Source: UBA7672 sp047601145 | Lineage (GTDB): Bacteria; Pseudomonadota; Alphaproteobacteria; Caulobacterales; Hyphomonadaceae | Direction: 5' to 3' | NCBI GenBank assembly: GCA_047601145.1 | Contig: JASGJW010000003.1 | Span: 868,001-932,000, forward strand | Length of the DNA stretch: 64,000 nt | In this document: positions 9,497-18,593 of the stretch, one piece after another | Position numbering within the stretch: the first letter of the stretch is position 1 | Layout: every line of letters begins with the position of its first letter | Notes under the pieces: model-generated | Told to the model about the DNA's origin: nothing | Databases searched by the model: none | What the model saw: only the letters and a program-made list of their open reading frames with translations | Position numbers and translations under genes: made by a program

Positions 9497-9591
9497 GACT
9501 CAGCGTCAGCGTTCCACGCCCGATTCCGCTCCGTTCCCCCTCCGATTCCGACGCGTTTCCCGGTCCTGTGGATAACCCGAGGTGTGGATAA
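9497..9591. promoter_or_regulatory. cluster of three GANTC sites and two perfect DnaA boxes
   Basis: GANTC methylation sites (CcrM type) occur at 9497-9501, 9522-9526 and 9544-9548. Two copies of TGTGGATAA, the complement of the DnaA box TTATCCACA, follow at 9567-9575 and 9583-9591 in the same orientation, 16 bp apart. They lie in a 700-bp stretch without a clear intact gene. Neighbouring genes are not those of a known chromosome origin. Confidence 0.65.
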
Positions 9592-9657
9592 CACACCGCC
9601 GCACGCCCGCCCTGCGGTCGCCACGCCAGCAGCGAACCTGCCCTCGTGGTACGACGG

Positions 9658-9926
9658 ATGCCAGCTTCGTTGGCTGCCCACCTCATCTTCGAACTCCACG
9701 CGATCGCTGAAACCCGCACAAGCTCGCCGACCTCGCCAACATCCCTGAAGCCCGCGCCGGGTTCGAAGGCCGCATCGCCTTCACCGAGGAAGAGATCCAG
9801 CTCCTGATCTACGAGCGCGCAGGGCGGATCCTCGGCCTCCCCTACATCTACACCCCCGGCAATCGCGACTGCCCGACGCGCCCGGCGCATGGGACTGGAG
9901 ATGGCCGCTTGCCCCTTACGTCTTGA
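9658..9926 (+). pseudogene. possible small gene or gene remnant, frameshifted
   Basis: From ATG 9658 one frame reads MPASLAAHLIFELHAIAETR; a second frame then continues from 9720 with KLADLANIPEARAGF and GRIAFTEEEIQLLIYERAGR to a TGA at 9924-9926. Composition and third-position GC in both parts look like real coding sequence, and one missing base near 9718 would join them. No ribosome site is obvious and I do not recognise the family. It may be a decayed gene; confidence is low. Confidence 0.3.
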
Positions 9927-10157
9927 TGCTTCGCATCAATTCACCTCCCCTGCGCTCCGCGCGATGGAGGCAAACCACCGTGTTGCCTACCTCAGCGCAA
10001 CGCACTGGAGGAAGCGGCAGGCGCGCGCTTGCGCGCCTGACGGCGGGGGCATGCTTCAACACAGGCGCGGACTTCCGCGCTCGCTCCCCGAAACACTTCG
10101 CCCGCGCCTTGCAGGATAACCTGCGAGGTCGCGGGCGTTTGTGCGTAACGCTGAAAC

Positions 10158-10670
10158 TTACGCTGCGACCAAGTCGCCGCAGTCGAGACGCAGCAGCATG
10201 TCGATCCGGCTCGCAGCGCGATCGGGGTCCACCAGCGCTTCTGCCGGCAGGTAGCGGTCGTGGCACAGCACCATGTCCGCCTCGACGCCGTCGGACGACA
10301 TCGGCAGGCGCAGCCAGTAGTGCACGCCGCCATCAGGCATCCGCGTGGAGCCGGAGATCGGCATTGAGCGCAGCATGGAACGCGTGGCGAGTTCCGCCCA
10401 CATCGAGCCGCCGCGGCAGGCGTCGATCTCGTCGGCGGTCTTGCCGCGCGCTTCGCATCCGAAGATGTGCTGCAGGCCCGTGCCCGCGAGGCGGAAGCGG
10501 AATTGACCGCCCTCGCAGCTCAGCACGGACACGTAGGCGAGTTCGCGATTGATCGCAGGAATGTCGATATCTTCGTGCGTGATGAAGTTGCGCCCGTGCA
10601 GGCGACGACGCCATGCATCAAGCACTTTCTTCTGCCCGGACGGGGCAGCAGCATCGTGGTCGAACGTCAT
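10158..10670 (-). CDS. single PAS-domain protein (PAS_5 type)
   Basis: A 170-residue cytoplasmic protein consisting of one PAS-like sensor domain of the alphaproteobacterial PAS_5 group. Features are RFRLAGTGLQHIFGCEARGK, then the acidic DEIDACRGGSMW, and a last strand MSSDGVEADMVLCHDRYLP. No kinase, cyclase or DNA-binding part is attached, so it probably signals by binding a partner, as single-PAS proteins such as Caulobacter MopJ do. The start is ATG 10670; the upstream region carries four GANTC sites. Confidence 0.72.
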   Translation of the reverse strand: MTFDHDAAAPSGQKKVLDAWRRRLHGRNFITHEDIDIPAINRELAYVSVLSCEGGQFRFRLAGTGLQHIFGCEARGKTADEIDACRGGSMWAELATRSMLRSMPISGSTRMPDGGVHYWLRLPMSSDGVEADMVLCHDRYLPAEALVDPDRAASRIDMLLRLDCGDLVAA

Positions 10671-10738
10671 TTCTCAGCCCCTTGGAGTCCACGTCCGGCA
10701 CGGTCTCGCTAACCGGCAACCGGAGTGACTTCTGTTTT

Positions 10739-10904
10739 GATTCCCGAAATCCGCGCCGGCCAGCCCGACCGCTACACGGATCTTCCGATTACTGAGGGAG
10801 CCGCCCGCAACACAAACGCCCACACACGAGCCAGCCCGGTGATTCGCATCACCATGAACGACGGTGATTCGGTTCGCGGACTCGCGCAAGTGGGGAAGCG
10901 AACC
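10739..10904. promoter_or_regulatory. upstream region of the PAS gene: GANTC sites and dyads
   Basis: The 420-bp gap 10671-11090 has no gene I can support. It holds GANTC sites at 10739, 10841, 10866 and 10879, the perfect dyad GGTGAT-TCGC-ATCACC (10838-10853), a repeat of GGTGATTCG at 10864, and GGTTCGC (10871) facing GCGAACC (10898). This looks like a cell-cycle or methylation-dependent control region for the leftward PAS gene; the link is inferred. Confidence 0.4.
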
Positions 10905-11090
10905 AATTCTTCACCTGCGTCAATAAAGTCTCAATGCAGCTTGTTGCGGACACGATCTGACTGTGGATTTCACACGCCTGCAAAGCATATCGCGCGCACA
11001 CGATTGGAACGTCGCGCGATTCATCTTGATGAGATCTGGAGTCATTCCAGACAGCGCATCAACATCGAGTATGTCGCGCGCGACGGAGTT

Positions 11091-11501
11091 CTATTTCTTG
11101 GACTGACCGAGGCCCATCTTGCGCGCGAGCGCCGAGCGCTGCTTGGCATAGTTCGGCGCCACCATCGGATAGTCGGGGCCAAGACCCCACTTCTCGCGAT
11201 ACTCTTCCGGCGACATGTCATAACGCGTACGCAGGTGGCGCTTCAGCGATTTGAACTTCTTACCGTCTTCCAGACACACAATGTGATCGTCCGTCACCGA
11301 TTTTCGAACGGGAACCGCGGGCTTGAGATCGGGCTTCGCCTCGACAGTCCCGCCGGTCTGGATCTCCGAAAGCGTCGCGTGCACGCGCTCGATCAGCTTT
11401 GGAAGATCAGCCACCGGCACGGGATTGTGCGCGACATAAGCCGAGACGATATCGGACACCATTTCGATAAGATGAGACCCGGAGCGAGTTTCACGTTCCA
11501 T
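11091..11501 (-). CDS. mucR: MucR/Ros family transcriptional regulator
   Basis: A 136-residue regulator. MucR proteins bind AT-rich DNA and act as global repressors of exopolysaccharide, motility and cell-cycle genes in Alphaproteobacteria. The zinc-finger region reads VCLEDGKKFKSLKRHLRTRY, followed by the conserved PDYPMVAPNYAKQRSALARK. The usual fourth ligand His is Arg here (HLRTRY), as in MucR-like proteins that do not rely on zinc. I chose ATG 11501 (MERETRSG), preceded by GGGAAGAAG; a TTG 18 bp upstream is possible. It lies just after the Mrp operon on the same strand. Confidence 0.88.
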   Translation of the reverse strand: MERETRSGSHLIEMVSDIVSAYVAHNPVPVADLPKLIERVHATLSEIQTGGTVEAKPDLKPAVPVRKSVTDDHIVCLEDGKKFKSLKRHLRTRYDMSPEEYREKWGLGPDYPMVAPNYAKQRSALARKMGLGQSKK

Positions 11502-11624
11502 TTGCGGTCTTCTTCCCAACCAGAAGGAATCGGCGGCATCAGCCAGATATACTTCCGGGATATTCAGGTAGTTCCTTGGGACTGTAAATACCGTGCAGGG
11601 CCAGCCCGGTATCGAATGCTTCGC

Positions 11625-13412
11625 TCACCTCGCGAACAGCGTAATCGCCAGTACAATTCCCAGTATGACGAGGCTCCAGACTGCGGTCGCGCTCAACGGA
11701 ACCTTGCGCGATACCACTCCGTCCGCTGCGAAGACCTGACGGGCAAGCATCTGAATTTGCAGACCCAGCGATGAAGTCGCCCCCGCAACAAAGCGCACCC
11801 CTGCCCGCCCCGGCCGGCCCAGCGTCCTTCCGAGAACCGGCGCTCCCTTCCGCCAGATCCACTCGACATCGAGGATCACCCCTGCCCGCTCCGGCGGGTA
11901 GAGCTTCCACCACTGAAGCGCCATGAACGCGAACACCGCGAATACCAGAAGCTGCCCCTGCTGGATCAGATGCGATGTCGAGAAGAGATCGTGCACGAGG
12001 AATTCCTGCGCCTGGTCCCGGAACGGGAGCAGCGAATAGAACCATGCCGGGTAGAGCCCGATCGCCAGGCACAGCCCCGCCGACAGACCCATCGCCAACA
12101 GCATGTTAAACGGCGCTTCTTCCGGCCGCTTGCCGCTGTCATGGCTGAAGAAGGCGAAATACGGGATCTTGATCCCGGAATGCTCGAGGACGCCTGCGCT
12201 CGCGAACAGCAGCATGAGCCACACGATGAAGAGCCCGGGTCCCGACTGCGCCGCGGTCATGATCATCGTCTTGGACGTGTATCCGGCAAGGAACGGCAAG
12301 GCCGAGATCGAGGCCGCGCCCACAAGACAGGCCAGCGTCGTCCACGGCATCGTGCGATGCAGTCCGCCCAGCTCTGTCGCCTTGGTCGTGCCCAGCCGCA
12401 ACTGCACGGCGCCCATCGCCATGAACAGGAGACCCTTGAACACGATATGCGCCACGGCATGCGCCGCCGCCCCGTTGATTGACAGCGTCGACCCGATCCC
12501 AACCGCACAGACCATGAAGCCGATCTGGTTGTTGGTCGAATAGGCCAGCACTTTCCTGAGATCGTTCTCCATCACGGCGAAGAAAACCGGATAGATCGTC
12601 ATCGCCGCGCCAATCCAGATCAGCGGCTGGTAACCTGCAAAGAAGCGCACGAGCAGATAGACCGCCAGCGTGGTCGTATAGGGCGACAGCACCACGCCCC
12701 CGCTTTCGGTCGTATTGGGATAGGCGTCGGTCAGCCAGTTATGGATCAGCGGGAACCCCGCCTTGATGCCCACGCCCGCAAGGATCAGCATCCCGCCCGG
12801 CGTATGCGGATCGAGCGCACTGACCAGGACGCCATTCCACAGCCCGCCGAGCTCTGCGATCAGGAACGTCCCGTGGCTCGAGCCATAGAGTGCGATGCCC
12901 GCCGTCATCAGCAGACCCGCCGCCGCCTGGATTGTCAGGAAGCGCAGCCCTGCGCGATAAGCCGGTCCCGTGCGCCGCGCGAAGATCAGCAGCGCTGACG
13001 CCACCGTCGCGATCTCTGCAAAAATCAGCAGCGTGATGAGGTCGCCTGCGAATACGGCCCCGAGCGCCGATCCCGCATAGACCAGCCCCGCCGCATCCTG
13101 CAGCCGGTCGCGCCGGTGCAACGAATAGATCCCGCCCAGCGTCGCCGCGATCACGAAGCCGAGTCCAAAGATCAGCGACAGCGAGTCAGCCCGGTAGAGT
13201 GACACCTCGAACCCAAGAAACAGGTCGCGCGACACCTCCGCGCCCGACACCGGCGGATAGAGCATCACCAGCAGCGCGATCAGCGGACCGCCGATCAGCG
13301 CCACACCGCGCGTGAAAACATCCTGCGCCAAGACGGCGATCAACGCTGCCGCTATCACGAAGAAGCCGGGATTGATGCCCGATGTGAATTCGAGGAGGCG
13401 CTCAACGGTCAC
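11625..13412 (-). CDS. Mrp-type antiporter, third NuoL/M/N-like subunit
   Basis: A 595-residue polytopic protein of the proton-conducting antiporter family (Proton_antipo_M). It has the discontinuous-helix Lys region (GVGIKAGFPLIHNWLTDAYP), then FFAVMENDLRKVLAYSTNNQ and HIVFKGLLFMAMG, which carry the conserved ion-path lysines. It extends about 100 residues beyond the core, ending in a further membrane helix. The GTG start lies inside the end of the preceding small gene. As the last gene of the operon it is the third antiporter-like subunit, one more than in standard Mrp complexes. Confidence 0.82.
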   Translation of the reverse strand: MTVERLLEFTSGINPGFFVIAAALIAVLAQDVFTRGVALIGGPLIALLVMLYPPVSGAEVSRDLFLGFEVSLYRADSLSLIFGLGFVIAATLGGIYSLHRRDRLQDAAGLVYAGSALGAVFAGDLITLLIFAEIATVASALLIFARRTGPAYRAGLRFLTIQAAAGLLMTAGIALYGSSHGTFLIAELGGLWNGVLVSALDPHTPGGMLILAGVGIKAGFPLIHNWLTDAYPNTTESGGVVLSPYTTTLAVYLLVRFFAGYQPLIWIGAAMTIYPVFFAVMENDLRKVLAYSTNNQIGFMVCAVGIGSTLSINGAAAHAVAHIVFKGLLFMAMGAVQLRLGTTKATELGGLHRTMPWTTLACLVGAASISALPFLAGYTSKTMIMTAAQSGPGLFIVWLMLLFASAGVLEHSGIKIPYFAFFSHDSGKRPEEAPFNMLLAMGLSAGLCLAIGLYPAWFYSLLPFRDQAQEFLVHDLFSTSHLIQQGQLLVFAVFAFMALQWWKLYPPERAGVILDVEWIWRKGAPVLGRTLGRPGRAGVRFVAGATSSLGLQIQMLARQVFAADGVVSRKVPLSATAVWSLVILGIVLAITLFAR

Positions 13413-13728
13413 GGCCGGCCTCCCCGCTGCGCGTGTCGTAATAATCCTCCTGCCGCCGCAGCAGCCTGCCGAGCGGCCAGCCGCTCAGTACGGCAAGCGA
13501 GAATGCAACAAAGCCGAAGACGCCGAAGAAGCCCGGAATGTTCTGCACGCTCGCTATCGGTCGGTTCGACAGCAGGAACTCCAGCGCGATCAGCACCGCC
13601 CCAGTCGCCGCGAGCAGCGCCATCACGGCGCGGAAGAACATCTTCGATCGCATCCACGAGAACAGGAACACCGACAGTGGATGCTCGCCCGGCTCGCCGA
13701 GTTGCGGAGTTTCCTTCTCCGCGCTCAC
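13402..13728 (-). CDS. small two-helix membrane protein of the Mrp operon
   Basis: A 108-residue protein with two predicted membrane helices (MFFRAVMALLAATGAVLIAL and NIPGFFGVFGFVAFSLAVLS) and a charged C-terminus (RRQEDYYDTRSGEAG). The GTG start at 13728 overlaps the previous stop as GTGA, and its stop lies inside the next gene, so it is fully embedded in the operon. I do not recognise it as a standard Mrp subunit. Its position suggests an accessory or structural subunit of the same complex. Confidence 0.75.
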   Translation of the reverse strand: MSAEKETPQLGEPGEHPLSVFLFSWMRSKMFFRAVMALLAATGAVLIALEFLLSNRPIASVQNIPGFFGVFGFVAFSLAVLSGWPLGRLLRRQEDYYDTRSGEAGRDR

Positions 13729-15203
13729 AGCACGCCTCCCTTGATGGGGGCGAGATACGCCGCGAGGTAGTCCGCGAGGAAGAACAGCGCGATGCACGCC
13801 GCCGCTGTGATGATCAGCGCAGCAACCATCGGCCCTGCCGCCCCGCCCGGCCGGATGAAATCCCGCGGCCCTGCATCGCCTGCCGGCGGCAGAAGCGCAC
13901 GCAGGCCGATCGGCGCCAGATAGATCAGCCCCAGCAGCGAGGACACGATCATCGCCCCTGCCGTCACCCATTCATGCCAACGGAACGACGCTGTGATGAG
14001 CAGAAATTTCGACCACATGCCCGCAAACGGCGGCAGCCCGATCACCGACAGTGCGCCGATCAGGAAGCACGCGAACACCACAGGCATCGTGCGCCCAAGC
14101 CCTTGCATCTCGGAGACGCGCGAGGCGCCCGTCGCCACATAGATCGCTCCGGCGCACATGAAGAGCGTGATCTTGGCGACGGCGTGGAACACCATGTGCA
14201 GCCCGCCCGCCACAAGCCCCGCGCCCAACGGGAGCAGCGCCGCCGATGTTACATAGCCAAGCTGCCCCACTGTCGACCAGGCAAGCCGCGCCTTGAGATC
14301 ATCTCGGGTCATCGCAACCAGCGACGCGATCACGATCGAGCCCGCCGCGATCCAGAGCAACCATTGCGACGCCGGGAGCTTCGCGATCAGGTCCGGCCCG
14401 AAGATGTAGGCCGACACCTTGAGGATGGTGAACACGCCCGCCTTCACGACCGCGACAGCATGCAACAACGCCGAGACCGGCGACGGCGCAACCATCGCGC
14501 TTGGCAACCAGGCGTGCAGCGGCATCAGCGCCGCCTTCGCCGCGCCGAAGACGAGCAGCACCAGCAGCAGGCTTCCGGTATTGAGCCCGACCTTCCCGGC
14601 GAGCAGGCCGTCACTTGCGAAATTCGTTGATCCCGCCATCATCGCCACGCCGATGATCCCAGGCAGCAACAACACGACCGACGCGCCGACGAGCACGCCG
14701 AGATAGATCCGCCCCGCCCTGCGCGCCTGCTGATCACCCTTGTGCGTCACCAGCGGATAGGTCGAGAAGGTCAGCACCTCGTAGAAGATGAAGAGCGTGA
14801 ACAGGTTCGCGGCCATCGCGATGCCCATCACGGCGAACATCGCCAGCGCGAAGCACATGTAGAACCGCGTCTGGTTTGCCTCGCGCCGCCCGCGCATGTA
14901 GCCGATCGAGAACAGCGAGTTGAGCGCCCAAAGAATGCTGGCCATCAGCGCGAACAGAGCGCCCAGTGGTTCAAGCCTGAAGGCAATCTCGAGACCCGGC
15001 ATTGGCCGCGCCACGCTCATCTGCGGCGGATCGCCGGCGCCGACGCGCATGAACATCGAGATCGCGACGATCACGAGCACCACGCACGCCACAAGCGTCA
15101 GCGTCTCGCGCACATCGGGCATGCGGCCCGTGGCGTAGATCGCAACGGCCGCGAACAGCGGCACGGCCAGCGCGAGAAAGATCAGGAGCTCGCCGCCATT
15201 CAT
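13725..15203 (-). CDS. Mrp-type antiporter, NuoL/MrpA-like core subunit
   Basis: A 492-residue polytopic proton-antiporter subunit. LMPLHAWLPSAMVAPSPVSA followed by LLHAVAVVKAGVF is the strongly conserved NuoL/MrpA-type segment; later TRDDLKARLAWSTVGQLGY and HAVAKITLFMCAGA carry the second Lys cluster. It lacks the long C-terminal extension of full MrpA. It overlaps its neighbours by 4 bp on both sides. Confidence 0.85.
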   Translation of the reverse strand: MNGGELLIFLALAVPLFAAVAIYATGRMPDVRETLTLVACVVLVIVAISMFMRVGAGDPPQMSVARPMPGLEIAFRLEPLGALFALMASILWALNSLFSIGYMRGRREANQTRFYMCFALAMFAVMGIAMAANLFTLFIFYEVLTFSTYPLVTHKGDQQARRAGRIYLGVLVGASVVLLLPGIIGVAMMAGSTNFASDGLLAGKVGLNTGSLLLVLLVFGAAKAALMPLHAWLPSAMVAPSPVSALLHAVAVVKAGVFTILKVSAYIFGPDLIAKLPASQWLLWIAAGSIVIASLVAMTRDDLKARLAWSTVGQLGYVTSAALLPLGAGLVAGGLHMVFHAVAKITLFMCAGAIYVATGASRVSEMQGLGRTMPVVFACFLIGALSVIGLPPFAGMWSKFLLITASFRWHEWVTAGAMIVSSLLGLIYLAPIGLRALLPPAGDAGPRDFIRPGGAAGPMVAALIITAAACIALFFLADYLAAYLAPIKGGVL

Positions 15204-17170
15204 GGCGCGCCCTCCAGGAGGGCGCGCGCGCCTGCATCGGCAAGGCTCGCCGGCAGCGATGCATCAAGGCCGAACCAGATGCCGAGCCCGGCGAGAATCC
15301 AGAGCGGCGCGAGAACGCCGACCGGCGCTTCCTGTGCACGCTGCGCGCCCGGCGGCGAAGGCCGGAAGAACAGCGCCTCCACCATCCTCCCCACATACGC
15401 CAGCGTGAGCAGCGAGGTGATCGCGATAACGGCGACAATCCAAAGCTCGCCCGCGGCCATCCCCGCCTCGAACAATCGCCATTTGGCGAGGAAGCCCATC
15501 GTCAGCGGCACGCCGACAAGACTGGCAGCGCCTGCGCCGAACGCGGCCGCCGACCACGGCGCATCGCGCGCAATGCCGGCGAAGTCATCCAGACGACGCG
15601 CCCGCAGACGGATCGACAGCCCACCCAACGCCATGAACATCGCGGCCTTCAGCAACGCATGAGCCACAAGATAGAAGAGCCCCGCGGATACGCCCGCCGC
15701 CGTCGCCATCGACATGCCCAGCAGGATGAGGCCAACCTGCGCCACCGAGGAGAAGCCCAGCATCCGCCTGATCTCCTTCTCGAAGATCGCCTGCACCGAG
15801 CAGACAATCGCCGCCGCCGCCGCGAGCGGAGCAAGGACCCAGGTGATGAACAGATGTCCGAACGCTGCCTCGTCCGGGAATACATCGAACATGAAGCGCA
15901 TCAGAAGGTATATCGCGCTCTTGGTAGCAGTGGCGGCAAGGAAGACCGAGATGAGGGATGGCGCAAACGAATAGGCCACCGGCAGCCAGCCATGCAGCGG
16001 GAACAACGCCGCCTTGAGCCCGAGGCCGATCACGATGAAGGCAAAGCCTGCCTGAACTGGCGTCGTGTCGCCGAGCGTCACCAGCCGGGCGGCCATGTCG
16101 GCCATGTTGAGCGTGCCGGTCGCCGCATAGAGGAAGCCGATGCCGATCACGTAGAAGGTCGCGCCGATCGTTCCCATGATCAGGTAGTTGAACGCCGCCG
16201 GAAGCGCGCGGCGATCGCGAGCGTCTCCCACACCGACCAGCGCATAGGTTCCAATCGAGGAGACTTCGAGGAAGACGAAGGCGTTAAAAGCATCGCCCGT
16301 GCAAACGAGCCCGAGCAGGCCCGCCTGACACAGCAGGAACCCCGCCTGGAACAGCGAGTGCTTCTCCGGCCGCACTTCGGCTTCGAGCGAATGCCCCGAA
16401 TAGAGCGCCGCAATCACGCCGGCGCCCGAGATCAGCAGCGCCATGAGCACGCTGGCCGCGTCGATGTGGAAGGCAATGCCGAGAGGCGGCGCAAAACCGC
16501 CGATAAAATAGTCGATCGCGCCATGCCGCGCGACCTCGCCAGCCAGCGCCAGCGCCATCCAGCCCGCGAAAATCGCTCCGCCGACGCCAATCATCCAGCT
16601 CGTGCGCGAGCTTGGCGCAAGCGCAGCGGCGCACGCGGCGACGAGCGGTCCGGCGACCAGGAGGACCGGCGCCTGCGCCGTCAGGAGTGGCGGGGCGACG
16701 TAGAGGGCTTCGAGCGGTGTCACGCTGACGGCCCCGTCTGCGTCGACTCGAATGCGTCCGAGGGATTCGATCTCCTCGGCCTCGATGGTCCCGAACGCCT
16801 CGCGGATACGGACGGTGATAGCGAGGCCGACCGCCAGCGTAGCGACGCCCACGACGATAGCAGTAAGGATCAGGACGTGTGGCAGCGGGTTGGAATAGAC
16901 GACGCCATTGACGCCGTGTTCGGCGATGTAAGCCGGATCAAGCTGCCCCGCGAGCGCCTGACCTGTCGCGCTCCTTGCATCGAGCGAGATTGCCGCGGTG
17001 CCGCCCCTGACCTTGCCGAGGCTGATATAGAACAGCCCCGTCGAGGTCTGGAACAGCGCGAGCCCTACCATGCGCTTGATCAGGTTGCGGCTGGAGAAGA
17101 CGATAAACAGTCCGGCCATCATCAGCACGACGACAGCGACATAGTTGAGGTGCGAAAGCAGGAAACTCAT
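15200..17170 (-). CDS. MrpC-MrpD fusion subunit
   Basis: A 656-residue protein with two parts. Residues 1-130 form a NuoK/MrpC-like subunit of three helices (NLIKRMVGLALFQTSTGLFY; PHVLILTAIVVGVATLAVGL). A charged linker at 130-165 leads into a complete MrpD-like antiporter domain (about 170-620) with GLGLKAALFPLHGWLPVAYS, FEKEIRRMLGFSSVAQVGLI and HALLKAAMFMALG. MrpC and MrpD are separate proteins in most bacteria. Overlaps of 4 bp with both neighbours support operon expression. Confidence 0.85.
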   Translation of the reverse strand: MSFLLSHLNYVAVVVLMMAGLFIVFSSRNLIKRMVGLALFQTSTGLFYISLGKVRGGTAAISLDARSATGQALAGQLDPAYIAEHGVNGVVYSNPLPHVLILTAIVVGVATLAVGLAITVRIREAFGTIEAEEIESLGRIRVDADGAVSVTPLEALYVAPPLLTAQAPVLLVAGPLVAACAAALAPSSRTSWMIGVGGAIFAGWMALALAGEVARHGAIDYFIGGFAPPLGIAFHIDAASVLMALLISGAGVIAALYSGHSLEAEVRPEKHSLFQAGFLLCQAGLLGLVCTGDAFNAFVFLEVSSIGTYALVGVGDARDRRALPAAFNYLIMGTIGATFYVIGIGFLYAATGTLNMADMAARLVTLGDTTPVQAGFAFIVIGLGLKAALFPLHGWLPVAYSFAPSLISVFLAATATKSAIYLLMRFMFDVFPDEAAFGHLFITWVLAPLAAAAAIVCSVQAIFEKEIRRMLGFSSVAQVGLILLGMSMATAAGVSAGLFYLVAHALLKAAMFMALGGLSIRLRARRLDDFAGIARDAPWSAAAFGAGAASLVGVPLTMGFLAKWRLFEAGMAAGELWIVAVIAITSLLTLAYVGRMVEALFFRPSPPGAQRAQEAPVGVLAPLWILAGLGIWFGLDASLPASLADAGARALLEGAP

Positions 17171-18234
17171 CGCCTGCCCTCCGCTCGGACGGCGTCAGCG
17201 GCGCGGCCTGCGAAACCGTAGAAAATCGTCACCATGGTCGCGGCGACGGTAAGCAGCACGCCGAGCTCGATGAACATGATGCCGAAATGCTGCCCCCAGT
17301 GATGGCCATGCCCCCCGCCCAGCAACCAGGCCGGGATATAAGCCTCGATCTCGGGCGGCAGGAGGTAGTCATAGTCGAGGAAGCCGCCGCCATTGATGAT
17401 GCAGGCGATCCCGACGCCGGCATAGATCAGCACGCCAAGCGATGCGACCGTGCGCATGAGCTTCGGCGGCACAGCGGCCACCGTCTCACGCAGGCCGAAT
17501 ACGAGACCGTGCAGAATGATCGCCACGGCTAGGATCACGCCTGCCTGGAAACCGCCGCCGGGCCCCAGATCGCCATGGAACTGCACATAAAGGGCATAGA
17601 GCGCGATGAGCGGGATCAGCAGCTTCGCCGTGACGCGCAGGACGACGTGATGATCGCTCATCACCGCCGGCGGCGGCGCCAGGCTCGCGCGCGGGCCGAA
17701 GCCGAGCATCAGCGCGACGCCAATGCCTGCGGCAAAGATCACCGTCGTCTCGCCCAGCGTGTCGAAACCGCGATAGCTGGCGAGTACAGCCGTCACCACG
17801 TTCGGCATCCCGATGTCGCGCGAGGTCGCATCGAGATAGGCGCGACCGACATGGGCGTTCGCGGGCGATGCCGGATCGCCGAGGTCCGGCAGGCCAAGCA
17901 CGGCATAGATCAACAAGCCGCCAACACCGATGGCCACAGCGCCAGGGGCAATCAGCCCACGCCAGCGCGGCCGGTCGGCCTCGCCGCGCGTCAGCAGGAT
18001 CGCGCCAAGGAGGATGATCGTCGAAACGCCTGCCCCGACCACGGCTTCTGTGAAGGCAACATCGGCGGCGTCCATCACCACCAGCCACACGGCGCTGACC
18101 AGCGAATAGATGCTCATCAGCACGATGGCCGCCAACAAGCTGCGCGTGCGCACGATAGCGCCTGCGATGACGCACAGCATCAACAGCAGCGCGATGTCGA
18201 TCGCGAGATTGGCGTCGAAGGGAAGCGGGGTCAT
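17167..18234 (-). CDS. DUF4040/MbhE-like and MrpB fusion subunit
   Basis: A 355-residue membrane protein. The N-terminal 80 residues (LLMLCVIAGAIVRTRSLLAA; DVAFTEAVVGAGVSTIILLG) match the DUF4040/MbhD element that forms the C-terminus of MrpA elsewhere. The middle holds a YRGFDTLGETTVIFAAGIG segment as in MrpB/MbhE. The end (HGDLGPGGGFQAGVILAVAI; FIELGVLLTVAATMV) is MrpB. It therefore combines the MrpA tail with MrpB. Its start overlaps the mrpG stop by 4 bp. Confidence 0.82.
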   Translation of the reverse strand: MTPLPFDANLAIDIALLLMLCVIAGAIVRTRSLLAAIVLMSIYSLVSAVWLVVMDAADVAFTEAVVGAGVSTIILLGAILLTRGEADRPRWRGLIAPGAVAIGVGGLLIYAVLGLPDLGDPASPANAHVGRAYLDATSRDIGMPNVVTAVLASYRGFDTLGETTVIFAAGIGVALMLGFGPRASLAPPPAVMSDHHVVLRVTAKLLIPLIALYALYVQFHGDLGPGGGFQAGVILAVAIILHGLVFGLRETVAAVPPKLMRTVASLGVLIYAGVGIACIINGGGFLDYDYLLPPEIEAYIPAWLLGGGHGHHWGQHFGIMFIELGVLLTVAATMVTIFYGFAGRAADAVRAEGRR

Positions 18235-18593
18235 GGCTCCTCGCTCCCCCGTGGCGTCTTGCGGCGCTCATCCGTACGCATCAGCTGGAAAGTGCCGATG
18301 CGCGGATGATGGCCGGAGCTGTAAGCCGCATTGGCGAGTGCATTCGCCGCCGCTGGCGTCGTCAGCAGGATGAACAGCCAGATGATCACGAGCTTGGTCG
18401 TCACGGCGGTAAGCCCGGAAATCAGGCCAAGACCCAACAGGACAAGCGTTGCCCCGCCCGTATCGGTGATGCTCGCGGCATGGATGCGCGTGTAGACATC
18501 CGGAAACCGCAGCACGCCAACGCTGCCGAGAATGGAGAGCATCACGCCTGCGACGGCGGCGCCTCCGCCGATCCAGTAAAGGAGATCAAGCAT
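18231..18593 (-). CDS. mnhG: monovalent cation/H+ antiporter subunit G
   Basis: A 120-residue MrpG/MnhG-type subunit with three membrane helices. The motif GVLRFPDVYTRIHAASITDT is diagnostic. It overlaps mnhF by 8 bp and the DUF4040-MrpB gene by 4 bp. The C-terminal tail beyond the last helix (RTDERRKTPRGSEE) is hydrophilic. Confidence 0.9.
   Translation of the reverse strand: MLDLLYWIGGGAAVAGVMLSILGSVGVLRFPDVYTRIHAASITDTGGATLVLLGLGLISGLTAVTTKLVIIWLFILLTTPAAANALANAAYSSGHHPRIGTFQLMRTDERRKTPRGSEEP

Noticed and set aside
9497..9591. Chromosomal origin of replication
   Set aside because: Only two DnaA boxes, no AT-rich unwinding stretch, and no dnaA, hemE, parAB or similar neighbours.
9423..9890. 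Leftward 155-codon frame in the DnaA-box region
   Set aside because: No ribosome site or recognisable domain; the forward strand of 9720-9926 has better coding character.
10725..11774. Rightward 349-codon frame across the PAS/mucR gap, mucR and the end of the antiporter gene
   Set aside because: It runs antisense to mucR and the antiporter gene and shows no domain; the gap itself carries regulatory-looking dyads.
15659..17221. Rightward 520-codon frame through the antiporter operon
   Set aside because: The translation is highly charged and repetitive (Arg/His/Asp/Glu), the mirror of membrane-protein codons; the leftward frames match known antiporter motifs.
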